A DNA stretch of 43,111 bases from an uncultured Clostridia bacterium (GTDB taxonomy: Bacteria; Bacillota; Clostridia; Oscillospirales; CAG-272). Both the position numbers and the translations under genes were made by a program. This document shows positions 43,106 to 43,111 of this stretch, one piece after another (position 1 is the stretch's first letter; every line of letters starts with the position of its first letter). Under the pieces are notes generated by a model that saw nothing but the letters and a program-made list of their open reading frames with translations, was not told where the DNA came from and searched no databases. The stretch is taken from positions 1 through 43,111 of the forward strand of contig CALXXF010000020.1 of NCBI GenBank assembly GCA_944392615.1, given 5' to 3'.

Positions 43106-43111
43106 ATTGTC

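Larger units (their letters stand above)
37225..43111. mobile_element. Integrative mobilizable element in tRNA-Ser(CGA), right end outside the window
   Basis: Starts at the 3' end of tRNA-Ser and contains, all on the minus strand, integrase, relaxase, MobC-like protein, an ART-like protein, a RepA-like ATPase and an excisionase-like protein, plus a probable oriT. No coupling protein or type IV secretion gene is visible, so within the window it is mobilizable rather than self-transmissible. The second attachment site is not in view. Confidence 0.85.

Overview
The window looks like the replication-origin region of an uncultured, probably gut-associated clostridium (Firmicutes, class Clostridia), followed by an accessory arm. 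The evidence is the gene order rpmH-rnpA-yidD-yidC-jag reading left and dnaA-(remB)-dnaN-recF-gyrB-gyrA reading right, clostridial protein families (RemB/DUF370, NrdR, RNase M5, rubredoxin and rubrerythrin-like proteins), AGGAGG-type ribosome binding sites, and TTGnnn-17-TATAAT promoters. No closer placement is possible from sequence alone.

Layout. 1-5.1 kb: an intergenic array of small hairpins, a DUF134-NifX fusion gene, a rubredoxin/ferredoxin redox pair, a HAD phosphatase and a small membrane-anchored exported protein. 5.2-8.7 kb (minus strand): jag, yidC, yidD, rnpA and rpmH, the membrane-insertion and RNase P block, apparently read from a strong promoter at 9104-9133. 9.2-20 kb (plus strand): dnaA, a remB-like gene overlapping the dnaA stop, dnaN, recF, gyrB and gyrA. 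DnaA boxes of the form TTTTCCACA occur in three separate intergenic regions; the richest cluster (eight sites in about 310 bp, beside an 18-bp tandem repeat) lies between gyrB and gyrA, not next to dnaA. 19.9-27.4 kb: lipoprotein, recA, recX, rimO, pgsA, holA, RNase M5-like gene, gtrA-like gene and nrdR, a housekeeping run for recombination, tRNA/ribosome modification, phospholipid synthesis and replication. 27.6-36.4 kb: a mixed region with a DUF898-like membrane protein, a patatin divergent from an XRE regulator, an AraC-type regulator, a 240-bp GGTCA-rich tandem repeat, an MFS exporter/permease, an RluA-type pseudouridine synthase, thiamine pyrophosphokinase, a second HAD hydrolase and a repeat-bearing lipoprotein.

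37-43.1 kb: tRNA-Ser(CGA), immediately followed by an integrative mobilizable element that runs off the right edge. It carries a tyrosine integrase, a MobP-type relaxase, a MobC-like protein, a probable oriT, a protein with an ADP-ribosyltransferase-like motif set, a RepA-like AAA ATPase and an excisionase-like helix-turn-helix protein. To the left of the intact tRNA is a decayed tRNA-Ser 5' half and what looks like the 3' tail of a related integrase, so this tRNA has probably been a repeated integration site.

The most unusual signals are the gyrB-gyrA DnaA-box/iteron-like region, the displaced and tailed remB gene, and the ART-like cargo protein of the mobile element. No CRISPR array or rRNA gene was seen.
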